Shown in pieces: positions 1 through 5,698 of a stretch of 5,698 nucleotides of DNA. Where the stretch lies: positions 1-5,698 of the forward strand of contig JAJONP010000129.1 of NCBI GenBank assembly GCA_021323555.1. Reading direction: 5' to 3'. Under the pieces are notes generated by a model, which was not told where the DNA came from, did not search any database, and worked only from the letters and a program-made list of their open reading frames with translations. This DNA is from Gammaproteobacteria bacterium (GTDB lineage Bacteria; Pseudomonadota; Gammaproteobacteria; DSM-16500). How positions within the stretch are numbered: position 1 is the first letter of the stretch; every line of letters begins with the position of its first letter. The translations under genes and the position numbers were made by a program.

Positions 1-698
1 TTTAATGTAAATGTGATTTTTTTTGAAGAATGGCCACAGTCTGTTAATGGATCATCTCGATTACAAACCGCAATGGCGCAATTGGAATAAATATGTTGTT
101 TAGCCTTGCAATAATCTTCTAATGTTTCATGACGATCCATATGATCATGCGTGACATTCAGCACTGTCGCTACTTGAGGTGCTAATGAATAGACTGTTTC
201 AAGCTGAAAACTCGATAATTCCAAGACAAAAAGCTCTGTATCTAGAGCAGAGAGTAAATCCAGTACGGGTATACCTAAATTACCCCCTACCTGCACTTTT
301 ATACCTGCCGCAGCTGCCATTTCACCCACTAATGTGGTCACTGTACTCTTTGCATTCGTTCCCGTAATGGCAATCACAGGGGCTGTAACGCTTAATGCAA
401 ATAATTCAATATCACCCATCACAGACACACCGCGTGCCACTTGACGTGCAATAGGAGGGGTTTTTAAAGAAATACCAGGGCTTATAATAATTTTATCTGC
501 TTGATCGAGTACTGCATCGTCTAATTTCCCTAAAACGATAGGAGCATCGGGAAATAGTTTTTTAAATTCTGCTAATTGGGGTGGTGTTTCTCGTGTATCC
601 ATCATAATAAATGGAATATTTTTTTTAGCAAGATGGCACGCACACGATAAACCCGTGATACCTAATCCTATAATAATATTTAAGTTTTTTTTCTTCAT
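1..698 (-). CDS. murD: MurD, UDP-N-acetylmuramoyl-L-alanine:D-glutamate ligase (5' part, runs off the window)
   Basis: Cytoplasmic Mur ligase that adds D-glutamate to UDP-MurNAc-L-Ala using ATP. I translated it by hand from the ATG at 698-696; 232 residues are visible, about half of the usual ~440-450, and the frame is still open at base 1. The N-terminal Rossmann-like domain starts with GLGITGLS (residues 11-18), which binds the UMA substrate. The ATP P-loop is GTNAKST (113-119), with Ala where many homologues have Gly; I recall this variant from other gammaproteobacterial MurD proteins. NVTHDHMDRH (181-190) holds the conserved His185, and Lys200 in KAKQHIY matches the carbamylated lysine of E. 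coli MurD (K198). The start lies 6 bases after the mraY stop. No good Shine-Dalgarno is visible there, so translation is probably coupled to mraY. The ATP-grasping and C-terminal domains lie outside the window. Confidence 0.96.
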   Translation of the reverse strand, partial: MKKKNLNIIIGLGITGLSCACHLAKKNIPFIMMDTRETPPQLAEFKKLFPDAPIVLGKLDDAVLDQADKIIISPGISLKTPPIARQVARGVSVMGDIELFALSVTAPVIAITGTNAKSTVTTLVGEMAAAAGIKVQVGGNLGIPVLDLLSALDTELFVLELSSFQLETVYSLAPQVATVLNVTHDHMDRHETLEDYCKAKQHIYSNCAIAVCNRDDPLTDCGHSSKKITFTL

Positions 699-704
699 AA
701 AATT

Positions 705-1787
705 CTAACGCAATTTTAAGGTCGCTAAACCACACAACACCAATACAAAAGTAATAATCCAAAAACGCACTATCACTCGCGGCTCTGGCCAACCTTTCAA
801 TTCAAAGTGATGATGAATAGGTGCCATCTTAAAAATTCTTTTCCCTCTTAATTTAAACGATGCGACTTGTAAAATGACTGAAAGCGTTTCTACCACAAAA
901 ATGCCGCCCATGACAAATAATACTAATTCTTGCCTGACAATCACAGCGATCACCCCGAGCGCCGCACCCAATGCCAATGATCCCACATCCCCCATAAAAA
1001 CGAGCGCTGGATAAGCATTAAACCAGAGGAACCCTAATCCTGCACCCACTAATGCTCCACAAAATACCGCAATTTCTCCTGTACCTGAAACGTAAGGAAT
1101 CGCTAAATAATTCGCAAAGTGAAAATTACCCGATGCATAAGCAAATACACCCAACGCACCTGCCACCATCACAGCCGGTAAAATAGCTAAACCATCTAAA
1201 CCATCTGTTAAATTAACCGCATTGCTTGAGCCAATAATAACAAAATAGGAAAAGATAATAAAAAACGAACCTAAAGGCCACATCAGATCTTTAAAAAAAG
1301 GAAAAACCAATTCTGTTTCAACAGGAAAACTCGCGGTGTAATATAAATAAGTCGCGGCAACGACTCCCAAAACAGATTGAAAGAAAAATTTGCGCCTTGC
1401 AGATAAACCCCGTGAATTTTTACGCGTTAATTTTAAATAATCATCCCATCCACCGATCAAACCAAAACCCAGCATCACCAATAGAACTAACCAGACATAA
1501 CGATTCGATAAATCAACCCATAATAACGTACTCAATGTGACTGCAATTAAAATAAGCGAACCACCCATGGTCGGCGTACCTGTTTTTGATAAATGACTTT
1601 GAGGCCCATCATTACGCACCACCTGCCCCACTTTTAATTGAGTTAAGTAACGTATCATCGAAGGCCCAATCCATAACGCCATCACCAAGGCTGTTAACGC
1701 CGCCAGGATAGAACGTAAAGTCAGGTATTGAACCACATGAAAAACATGAAAATATCTTGATAAAAACTCACTTAACCAAACGAGCAT
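705..1787 (-). CDS. mraY: MraY, phospho-MurNAc-pentapeptide transferase (lipid I synthase)
   Basis: Integral inner-membrane enzyme that moves phospho-MurNAc-pentapeptide from UDP onto undecaprenyl phosphate, giving lipid I. The 360 residues equal the E. coli length and align nearly end to end without gaps, from MLVWLSE to ATLKLR. Visible family motifs are [20 protein letters not shown] (57-76), Asp115-Asp116 in [16 protein letters not shown] (192-201), Asp267 in [10 protein letters not shown], and [16 protein letters not shown] (322-337). D115, D116 and D267 are the Mg-binding/catalytic aspartates of the family, and the triple His is also conserved. About ten hydrophobic membrane segments are spread along the protein. 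The start is secure: MLVWL is the conserved N-terminus and a perfect AAGGAG precedes it by 7 bases. The first 20 bases overlap the end of murE. In most gammaproteobacteria murF stands directly upstream; here it does not. Confidence 0.99.
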   Translation of the reverse strand: MLVWLSEFLSRYFHVFHVVQYLTLRSILAALTALVMALWIGPSMIRYLTQLKVGQVVRNDGPQSHLSKTGTPTMGGSLILIAVTLSTLLWVDLSNRYVWLVLLVMLGFGLIGGWDDYLKLTRKNSRGLSARRKFFFQSVLGVVAATYLYYTASFPVETELVFPFFKDLMWPLGSFFIIFSYFVIIGSSNAVNLTDGLDGLAILPAVMVAGALGVFAYASGNFHFANYLAIPYVSGTGEIAVFCGALVGAGLGFLWFNAYPALVFMGDVGSLALGAALGVIAVIVRQELVLFVMGGIFVVETLSVILQVASFKLRGKRIFKMAPIHHHFELKGWPEPRVIVRFWIITFVLVLCGLATLKLR

Positions 1788-3267
1788 TCAGTATCTCCTT
1801 CACTTTTTCTACATCACTAAATGGTATTCTTAAATCGCCAATTTGCTGATACGTTTCAGCCCCTTTCCCTGCAATCAACACACAGTCGCCTCGTTTTGCA
1901 CATTGTATACTGCGAGCAATCGCTTGAAAACGATCATGCTCCACTATTATTTTTGTGGGATCCCTAAATCCACGCAGAATATCCGAGACTATTCCTTTTG
2001 GATCTTCTGTGCGCGGATTATCATCTGTCACAATCACATGGTCCGCATATCGCTCAGCAATCGCTGCCATCAATGGTCGTTTAGCGCGATCACGATCCCC
2101 CCCACAACCAAATACGCAATAAAGTTGCCCTTGGCAATGCGGTCTTAATGCCAATAATACTTTTTCTAATGAATCAGGCTTATGTGAATGATCGACTACG
2201 ATCAAAGGTTGTTCTTGACCGCCCACTACTTGCATTCTACCCGGCACGGATGTGAGTTTTGCCACACATTTTAATATCGTAGAAAATGGTATTTTCAACA
2301 GCCCCAATACAGCAATGACCGCTAACATATTACTCAAATTAAACTGACCCATCAGTGGAATTTTTAATTCTCCTTCTCCCCAGGGTGTCACGACATGCGC
2401 TCGTATTTCATGCTCTAACTGAATATTCTCTGATCTCACAAAAGATATTGAATTCATTATTTTTGTTTTTTGCATCCCATACGCAATAATATTTTTTTTA
2501 TTCGCAAAAGAAGCTATTAATGTTTGGCCAAAAGGATCATCACTATTAATCACGGCATATTCAGTCAATGGGCTATCAAATAATATTTTTTTTGCCGCGC
2601 CATACGCCTCCATCGTTCCATGGTAATCTAAATGATCATGCGTTAAGTTCGTAAAAACACCTATAAAAAAAGGAATATCTTTAACTCTTCCCTGGTCAAG
2701 ACTATGTGATGACACTTCCATTGCAACATAATTCGTTTTTTTTGAGACACTCGAAAATATTTTTTGTAAAGTAATAGCATCAGGCGTTGTTAAGCTACTT
2801 GGCTGAATAGCACCATAAATACCGTTTCCGAGTGATCCAATTAATCCACACGGTAAATTTAGTTGTTGCAATACTTCTGCTATAAAATGCGTACAAGAAG
2901 TTTTCCCACTTGTTCCTGTCACACCGATTATTTTTAATTTATTGGCAGGATAAGAATAAAACCGAGCAGCAATTCCATTTATTTTATTTTTTAAATCAAA
3001 TAATGAAATAATAGGCACGGAATTTTTATAATAAATTTCTATCGCATTAAAAGCTCCTTCCATCAAAACACAACAAGCACCTTTTTGAATTGCCTCATCA
3101 ATAAATTTTCGCCCATCTAACTGCGTGCCTTGATAAGCAAAAAATAAATCGCCTGGTTTGACTTGTCGGCTATCTAAAGCCAAGCCTGTGACATAAATGA
3201 TTTTTTTAGGTAAAACCTTCCCTATTCCATCATAGATACCGTCAAGAAGATCCGATAATTTCATCAT
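1768..3267 (-). CDS. murE: MurE, UDP-MurNAc-L-Ala-D-Glu:meso-diaminopimelate ligase
   Basis: Cytoplasmic ATP-dependent ligase that adds the third stem-peptide residue. With the ATG at 3267-3265 the protein is 499 residues, close to the E. coli length. The N-terminal domain has [16 protein letters not shown] (29-44), the P-loop is TGTSGKT (117-123), followed by SSLTTPDA (157-164), THDHLDYHG (209-217) and Lys226 in YGAAK, the expected carbamylated lysine. The C-terminal domain has PGRM (342-345), [12 protein letters not shown] (387-398) and DNPR (416-419), the signature for meso-DAP rather than lysine. Start choice: an upstream in-frame TTG at 3279 would add four residues, but the ATG forms an ATGA overlap with the ftsI stop and has GGA 7 bases upstream. 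Oddities: GKGAE (467-471) replaces GKGHE, DHSHKPD replaces the usual DYAHTPD, and the 5' part of the gene is more AT-rich than the 3' part. Function is confident; the odd residues are noted separately. Confidence 0.98.
   Translation of the reverse strand: MMKLSDLLDGIYDGIGKVLPKKIIYVTGLALDSRQVKPGDLFFAYQGTQLDGRKFIDEAIQKGACCVLMEGAFNAIEIYYKNSVPIISLFDLKNKINGIAARFYSYPANKLKIIGVTGTSGKTSCTHFIAEVLQQLNLPCGLIGSLGNGIYGAIQPSSLTTPDAITLQKIFSSVSKKTNYVAMEVSSHSLDQGRVKDIPFFIGVFTNLTHDHLDYHGTMEAYGAAKKILFDSPLTEYAVINSDDPFGQTLIASFANKKNIIAYGMQKTKIMNSISFVRSENIQLEHEIRAHVVTPWGEGELKIPLMGQFNLSNMLAVIAVLGLLKIPFSTILKCVAKLTSVPGRMQVVGGQEQPLIVVDHSHKPDSLEKVLLALRPHCQGQLYCVFGCGGDRDRAKRPLMAAIAERYADHVIVTDDNPRTEDPKGIVSDILRGFRDPTKIIVEHDRFQAIARSIQCAKRGDCVLIAGKGAETYQQIGDLRIPFSDVEKVKEILNARLVK
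1795..1800 (-). promoter_or_regulatory. mraY ribosome binding site inside the murE coding sequence
   Basis: The minus strand reads AAGGAG followed by ATACTGA and the mraY ATG, a perfect Shine-Dalgarno at 7-base spacing. The same bases are MurE codons for Lys-Glu near the C-terminus. It fixes the mraY start and is the strongest ribosome binding site I see in the window. Confidence 0.9.
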
Positions 3268-4976
3268 GCTTTTTTCCAACTACTCATATCATCAGGTGGA
3301 ATATTTAAAATATGTAAGGTTGCTTCCATAATTCTTTTAAAAATAGGCGCTGACACTAATCCACCAAAATAATTTTTGCCCTGTGGATCACGCACAATCA
3401 CTGTTACAACAAACCGTGGATCACTGACAGGTGCAATACCTACGAAAGAAGAAACATACCGATGTTTTTCATAACCATGCACGCCCGCTATTTTTGCAGT
3501 GCCTGTTTTACCTGCTACACGGAACCCTGGAATTTGAGCAGGTTGCCCTGTGCTACGTTCTTCTTTCCCTGTCTTTCTGGAAACAACTGCTTCCAATAAT
3601 CCTAACATCTGATCAGCCAATTTCCCGCTAATAACGCGCTCGCCTACAGGTGGCTTTTCAACTCGCAATAACGACAACGGAATTTTTACCCCGTGATTCG
3701 CAAAAATCATATAGGCTTGTGTCAATTGTAATGCCGTTACAGACATCCCATACCCAAACGATAAAGTCGCCAATGCAAAAGGGTCCCAATACACACGACG
3801 TATCAACTCACCAGAACGTTCACCCGGAAATCCCACGCCTGTCATTTCTCCAAAACCGACTTCATGTAGCAAATTCCATAATTGACGAGGCGGCAATGAT
3901 AAAACAATTTTAGTCACGCCCACATTACTAGACAATTGCAAAACCTGCGTCACCGTTAACTGACCATTATTATGCTCATCGCGCACGATATTATGTCCTA
4001 CCCTAAACCAGCCTGGATAGGTATCAACGATTGTGTTTGGCGTATATTTCCCGCTATCCAATGCACTCGCTATGCTAAATGCTTTAATCGTTGAGCCTGG
4101 CTCAAACGTATCAGTCACTGCCCGATTACGAAGCGAACCCCCTTCTCTACCCGTTAATTTATTTGGATTAAAAGAAGGCTGATTGACCATCGCTAAAATT
4201 TCCCCTGTTTTTATGTCAGCAATGATGGCCGTTCCTGATTCGGCAAGATTATCTTTGATCCCAGCCCATAATTCGCGATACGCTATATATTGAAGACGTC
4301 GATTAATGCTGAGTGCTAAATCATGCCCTGGTTTTTGTTCTTCTATAGTACGTATTTTTGAAATACTACGCCCTAATCGATCTTTGACAACCAATGCCTT
4401 CCCGGGCGTACCCGTCAGCCACTGATTATAAGCCAGCTCTAACCCTTCTTGCCCTCGGTCATCCACATTTGTAAAGCCTACAATATGTGCTGCTACTTCT
4501 GCTTCAGGATAGTAACGCTTAAAGCTTTGCTGCAAATAAATACCTGGAATTGCTAATAATTTAATTTTATTCGCTATATCAGGCGGTACATCTCGTTTTA
4601 GATAAACAAACTGTTGATGACGATTCTGAGAATGCTTTAATAAAATATCAATCGTGGTTGGTTTCAAGCGAAGCGCTACGCTTAATGCCTTAATAGATTT
4701 TGAATCTTTCAGAAATTCAGATGGATTCATCCAAACAGAATAAACAGATGTACTAATTGCTAAAGGATAACCATTACGATCCGTCATCATGCCACGAAAT
4801 GCAGGCGTAGTAATAGTACGTAATACCCGCGCATCCCCTTGCATTTGCAGAAAATGTTTTTTCAATACTGTCAAATCGACCGCGCGTAAAACCAATGCCA
4901 ACACGATCAAAAGAATTAGACTGAGTAATAAATAAAAACGCCAGGCGATATAGCTGGCGCGTAATAGTTGTTTCAC
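3264..4976 (-). CDS. ftsI: FtsI / PBP3, septal peptidoglycan D,D-transpeptidase
   Basis: Class B penicillin-binding protein that cross-links septal peptidoglycan in the periplasm; in the family it works with FtsW under control of FtsQLB/FtsN. It has 570 residues (E. coli 588). A short cytoplasmic tail is followed by one membrane anchor (about residues 13-31). The dimer/pedestal domain begins with RGMMTDRNGYPLAIS (61-75) and runs to about 205. The transpeptidase domain (about 245-555) contains all three penicillin-binding motifs: Ser295-T-I-Lys298 with the nucleophile Ser295, Ser349-S-Asn351, and Lys490-Thr-Gly-Thr493. SFGYGMSVTALQLTQAY (406-422) is also typical. Translation starts at GTG (4976-4974). 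No in-frame alternative exists between it and the upstream TGA (5000-4998), and a later start would remove the anchor. The AGAGGAG at 4995-4989 is 12 bases away, with a second GGA 8 bases away. Its end overlaps murE by 4 bases (ATGA). Confidence 0.98.
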   Translation of the reverse strand: MKQLLRASYIAWRFYLLLSLILLIVLALVLRAVDLTVLKKHFLQMQGDARVLRTITTPAFRGMMTDRNGYPLAISTSVYSVWMNPSEFLKDSKSIKALSVALRLKPTTIDILLKHSQNRHQQFVYLKRDVPPDIANKIKLLAIPGIYLQQSFKRYYPEAEVAAHIVGFTNVDDRGQEGLELAYNQWLTGTPGKALVVKDRLGRSISKIRTIEEQKPGHDLALSINRRLQYIAYRELWAGIKDNLAESGTAIIADIKTGEILAMVNQPSFNPNKLTGREGGSLRNRAVTDTFEPGSTIKAFSIASALDSGKYTPNTIVDTYPGWFRVGHNIVRDEHNNGQLTVTQVLQLSSNVGVTKIVLSLPPRQLWNLLHEVGFGEMTGVGFPGERSGELIRRVYWDPFALATLSFGYGMSVTALQLTQAYMIFANHGVKIPLSLLRVEKPPVGERVISGKLADQMLGLLEAVVSRKTGKEERSTGQPAQIPGFRVAGKTGTAKIAGVHGYEKHRYVSSFVGIAPVSDPRFVVTVIVRDPQGKNYFGGLVSAPIFKRIMEATLHILNIPPDDMSSWKKA

Positions 4977-4984
4977 TGTTTTTA

Positions 4985-4995
4985 TCCACTCCTCT
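4985..4995 (-). promoter_or_regulatory. ftsI ribosome binding site for a GTG start
   Basis: The minus strand reads AGAGGAGTGGA upstream of the GTG. AGAGGAG lies 12 bases from the start, longer than ideal, while the second GGA (4987-4985) is 8 bases away. The upstream A and G (4995-4994) also form the closing end of the hairpin described at 4994-5030. The site decides the otherwise weak GTG start. Confidence 0.7.
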
Positions 4996-5030
4996 ATTCA
5001 ACAAACATCAAGCTGATTTGTGCTGAATAG
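4994..5030 (-). repeat. Imperfect inverted repeat / predicted mRNA hairpin in the ftsL-ftsI gap
   Basis: Starting directly after the ftsL stop, the minus strand has CTATTCA (5030-5024) pairing perfectly with TGAATAG (5000-4994). Inside, ACAAA (5021-5017) pairs with TTTGT (5005-5001) and TCA (5016-5014) with TGA (5010-5008) around a 3-base loop GCT. That is 15 base pairs with one 2-base bulge on each side. No T-run follows, so it is not an intrinsic terminator. It fills most of the only real intergenic gap and abuts the ftsI ribosome binding site. A role in translation or RNA processing is inference. Confidence 0.6.
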
Positions 5031-5369
5031 CTATTGCCCATCCACCATAATGACTGCCTTAGCTTCAGGAACAACCATATCTAAATTTTTCTCAGCCATA
5101 TTTTGAATATGCGCTTGCATCATTAAGGTGCTTTTTTCAAGTAACAATTGCCCTTGCTGGATACGCAATTGATCATGCTCCACTAAAGATTGCTGTATTC
5201 TCGCATTCAAACCCCGCACTGAATTAGTCATATAAATCAAACTCAACGCCGAAAATAAGACAGAAAAAATAAGCGCAAATAATGGAAATTCAAGATGGGC
5301 CCAAAAAACAGAGACTACCCAACCACGTGACAATACCCCTTGATTATATAATCGTGCTGCTGCATTCAT
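5031..5369 (-). CDS. ftsL: FtsL, bitopic cell division protein
   Basis: Small single-pass membrane protein; in the family FtsL forms a periplasmic coiled coil with FtsB and, with FtsQ, activates FtsWI at the septum. The 112 residues are close to the E. coli length of 121. The layout fits: a cytoplasmic N-terminus (1-27), one hydrophobic segment (about 28-48), then a polar helical stretch with heptad-like leucines and isoleucines (about 50-92), and the loose FtsL C-terminal signature LDMVVPEAKAVIMV. FtsL is poorly conserved in sequence, and the Trp often found before LLLE is absent here, so position between rsmH and ftsI carries much of the identification. The ATG overlaps the rsmH stop as ATGA, preceded by AGGGGAG 8 bases upstream (5384-5378). 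This suggests translation coupled to rsmH. Confidence 0.93.
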   Translation of the reverse strand: MNAAARLYNQGVLSRGWVVSVFWAHLEFPLFALIFSVLFSALSLIYMTNSVRGLNARIQQSLVEHDQLRIQQGQLLLEKSTLMMQAHIQNMAEKNLDMVVPEAKAVIMVDGQ

Positions 5370-5698
5370 GATAATTTCTCCCCTATTCGTAAAATCGCGC
5401 TCCCTGCACGAGGATTCCTTGACCTTTCTCCCAAGCTAGGCTTAACCCGACCTAACCGCTTAAATTTAGATTGAATAGCAGTATGCTTTATAGGTAATTT
5501 TGCCGGAAAATTATCTGTTCGCTCTTGCTGTAACATAAACTGTTTTACTATACGATCTTCTAATGAATGAAAACTAATAACTAACAAGCGACCCCCTCCT
5601 CGTAATGCATTTAAGCTTTGTGCCAGCCCTTCATGCAGTTCATCTAATTCATGATTAATAGCAATCCGTATTGCTTGAAAACTCCGTGTAGCAGGATG
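5366..5698 (-). CDS. rsmH: RsmH (MraW), 16S rRNA C1402 N4-methyltransferase (C-terminal part only)
   Basis: SAM-dependent methyltransferase that modifies C1402 of 16S rRNA in the ribosomal P site. Only the last 110 residues are in the window, of about 310 in the family; the frame is open to the window edge, so the start and the SAM-binding core are outside. The visible part begins with HPATRSFQAIRIAIN, then GGGRLLVISFHSLEDRIVK (residues 36-54 of the visible part), and ends with the family's ENPRARSAxLR-like segment, here RNPRAGSAILRIGEKLS. These match E. coli RsmH segments (HPATRTFQAVRI, GGRLSIISFHSLEDR) well. The stop forms an ATGA overlap with ftsL, the standard order in the dcw cluster. 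An internal methionine-like start near 5587 is not a gene start, because the homology continues upstream of it. Confidence 0.97.
   Translation of the reverse strand, partial: HPATRSFQAIRIAINHELDELHEGLAQSLNALRGGGRLLVISFHSLEDRIVKQFMLQQERTDNFPAKLPIKHTAIQSKFKRLGRVKPSLGERSRNPRAGSAILRIGEKLS
5378..5384 (-). promoter_or_regulatory. ftsL ribosome binding site inside the end of rsmH
   Basis: The minus strand reads AGGGGAG, then 8 bases, then the ftsL ATG. It lies within the last codons of rsmH and supports both the ftsL start and coupling across the ATGA junction. Confidence 0.8.

Noticed and set aside
179..367. Plus-strand open frame opposite murD
   Set aside because: It lies entirely over a well-conserved MurD segment on the other strand, and its protein resembles nothing I recognise.
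1843..2148. Plus-strand open frame of 101 codons opposite murE
   Set aside because: It is antisense to the conserved MurE C-terminal domain, has no convincing ribosome binding context, and its protein shows no domain features.
141..2643. Shared 12-mer atgatcatgcgt in murD (141-152) and murE (2632-2643)
   Set aside because: Both copies encode the Thr-His-Asp-His motif common to Mur ligases, so this reflects protein family relationship and not a DNA repeat.
3268..3279. Upstream TTG as the murE start
   Set aside because: It adds only four residues, uses a weak start codon and lacks its own spaced Shine-Dalgarno, whereas the ATG at 3267 has the ATGA overlap and GGA 7 bases upstream.
3431..3913. 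Two plus-strand open frames opposite ftsI
   Set aside because: Both are antisense to the conserved transpeptidase domain and look like shadows of its codon pattern.
4774..5004. Minus-strand open frame overlapping the start of ftsI in another frame
   Set aside because: The ftsI frame carries the membrane anchor and PBP motifs over the same bases; this alternative frame has no recognisable features.
4994..5030. Intrinsic terminator between ftsL and ftsI
   Set aside because: The hairpin is not GC-rich and is followed by AGGAG rather than a run of T, inside what should be one transcript.

Overview
The window is a gene-dense piece of a bacterial division and cell wall (dcw) cluster. All genes lie on the minus strand, so transcription runs from high to low coordinates. 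In transcription order they are: rsmH (3' part only, 5698-5366), ftsL (5369-5031), ftsI (4976-3264), murE (3267-1768), mraY (1787-705) and murD (5' part only, 698-1). Apart from 54 bases between ftsL and ftsI and 6 bases between mraY and murD, every base is coding. I see no tRNA, rRNA, mobile element, CRISPR array or terminator, and no promoter I can support. The main cluster promoter would be expected further upstream, beyond rsmH.

The protein sequences and gene order point to a gammaproteobacterium. MraY is 360 residues long with the E. coli-type start MLVWL. MurE carries the DNPR motif expected for meso-diaminopimelate, so the wall should be of the Gram-negative DAP type. Base composition is moderately AT-rich, about 40% GC in the stretches I counted by hand. 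That, with the long A tracts, would suit a host-associated lineage such as Legionellales (Coxiella/Rickettsiella-like), but this placement is a weak inference.

The genes cooperate as usual for this cluster. RsmH methylates 16S rRNA. FtsL is a divisome scaffold and regulator, and FtsI (PBP3) is the septal transpeptidase. MurD and MurE add D-Glu and meso-DAP to the cytoplasmic UDP-MurNAc-peptide, and MraY transfers the finished precursor to undecaprenyl phosphate to make lipid I. Starts and stops overlap tightly (ATGA at rsmH/ftsL and at ftsI/murE, 20 nt at murE/mraY), which suggests one polycistronic, translationally coupled transcript.

The main departure from the textbook order is that murF, normally between murE and mraY, is missing: murE runs straight into mraY with a 20-nt overlap. 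Other points of interest are a hairpin in the ftsL-ftsI gap ending against the ftsI ribosome binding site, a composition step inside murE with a few unusual motif residues, and a cluster of A8 tracts in the murE and murD messages. I found no sign of an undescribed system; this is essentially a conserved core region.
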